Source of the DNA: Citrobacter sp. MGH106
GTDB lineage: Bacteria; Pseudomonadota; Gammaproteobacteria; Enterobacterales; Enterobacteriaceae
Length of the DNA stretch: 64,000 nt
Reading direction: 5' to 3'
Assembly: GCF_001037495.1 (NCBI RefSeq)
Contig: NZ_KQ089822.1
Span: 2,529,403-2,593,402 of the forward strand
The notes beneath the pieces were generated by a model. The model had not been told where the DNA came from. It saw nothing but the letters and a program-made list of their open reading frames with translations, and searched no databases. The position numbers and the translations under genes are program-made. This document shows, piece by piece, positions 63,559-64,000 of this stretch (position 1 is the stretch's first letter; the number at the start of each line of letters is the position of its first letter).

Positions 63559-64000
63559 ATGCACAACTCAACTCCCCTTTCCGCTCTGCGCAATCTACTG
63601 TTGGCCCTGGGGCTTGACGGTATGATTGTTCCACGCGCTGATGCGCACCAGAGCGAGGATTGCACGCCACACGACAATAAACTGGCCTGGCTCACAGGCT
63701 TTAGCGGCTCAGCAGGCCTGGCGTTAGTCCTTAGCGATCGCGCCTTAATGTTTGTCGATGGACGCTATCAGGTTCAGGTACGTAACGAAGTCTCCCTTGA
63801 TGATTTTGAAATTCATCATCTGCACGATGAGCCGCTGGCGGACTATTTACAGGAACACGTCGCACCAGGCACTCGTATTGGCTTTGAACCCCTGTTGATG
63901 GTTAACAGCCAGTTTGAATCCCTGTCGGCCACCCATTGCGAACTGGTGGCTCTGGAAACCGATCCTTTCGACCAGGTATGGCTCGATCGTCCTGCGGCAC
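63559..64000 (+). CDS. Xaa-Pro aminopeptidase-like M24B peptidase, N-terminal part
   Basis: The frame opens at ATG 63559 (GAAGGTAAC ribosome site) and runs off the window after 147 codons. It reads MHNSTPLSALRNLLLALGLD, then DGMIVPRADAHQSED and LAWLTGFSGSAGLALVL and FVDGRYQVQV, the creatinase/prolidase N-terminal domain of M24B Xaa-Pro peptidases (the SGSAG motif is characteristic of eukaryotic-like AMPP). The catalytic domain lies outside. It is not the core PepP type. Confidence 0.85.
   Translation, partial: MHNSTPLSALRNLLLALGLDGMIVPRADAHQSEDCTPHDNKLAWLTGFSGSAGLALVLSDRALMFVDGRYQVQVRNEVSLDDFEIHHLHDEPLADYLQEHVAPGTRIGFEPLLMVNSQFESLSATHCELVALETDPFDQVWLDRPAA

Overview
The window is chromosome from an enterobacterium of the Escherichia/Salmonella/Citrobacter group. 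Core proteins (Icd, MnmA, HflD, PurB, PhoP, PhoQ, LolCDE, Mfd, Ndh, HinT) look almost identical to their E. coli or Salmonella counterparts, and the gene order from icd to hinT is the familiar one. A Citrobacter-like genome is my best guess from the mix of accessory genes; this is inference, not proof.

Left part (1-12.6 kb) is accessory-rich. It holds the end of a YcaC-type hydrolase, zinT with a Zur palindrome, a small secreted phospholipase-D-type nuclease, and a five-gene ABC importer of the nickel/peptide class. A TonB-dependent receptor is divergent from the importer. The intergenic region between them carries a perfect NikR-type operator and a strong Fur-type palindrome. A cold-shock module follows (gnsA, a 127-bp ERIC element, an unknown small gene, ymcF with an ATT start, cspG with its long leader). 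Next come two small exported proteins of unknown function.

Middle part (12.6-21.1 kb) is the most unusual. The 3' end of icd occurs three times in the same orientation: intact icd at 20991-22241 and two orphan 3' fragments at 18163 and 12632. This is the footprint of two successive site-specific integrations into icd, as made by e14 and phage 21, but no integrase is left. The proximal unit (2.8 kb) carries a saccharopine-dehydrogenase-like oxidoreductase and a divergent LysR regulator. The distal unit (5.5 kb) carries yeeN, a frameshifted LysR gene, an aspartase-like lyase and a DcuA-type C4-dicarboxylate carrier, a plausible aspartate/fumarate cassette.

Right part (21-58 kb) is conserved backbone: icd-rluE-(unknown SH3-like exported protein)-nudJ-mnmA-hflD-purB-phoPQ-roxA, pepT, potABCD, a small membrane methyltransferase-like protein, cobB-nagK-lolEDC, ycfT, mfd, ldtC, bhsA/comR, an orphan aerobactin-type receptor, ycfJ, ndh, ycfP-nagZ-thiK-lpoB-ycfL-hinT.

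From 58.5 kb the order leaves the E. coli pattern. In place of fhuE/ptsG there is tRNA-Asn, yeeO, an inverted tRNA-Asn, shiA, amn and the start of a Xaa-Pro peptidase. In E. coli these tRNA-Asn/yeeO/shiA/amn genes lie elsewhere, so a rearrangement junction lies between hinT and the first tRNA-Asn. No CRISPR array, rRNA operon, intact insertion sequence or recognisable integrase was seen.
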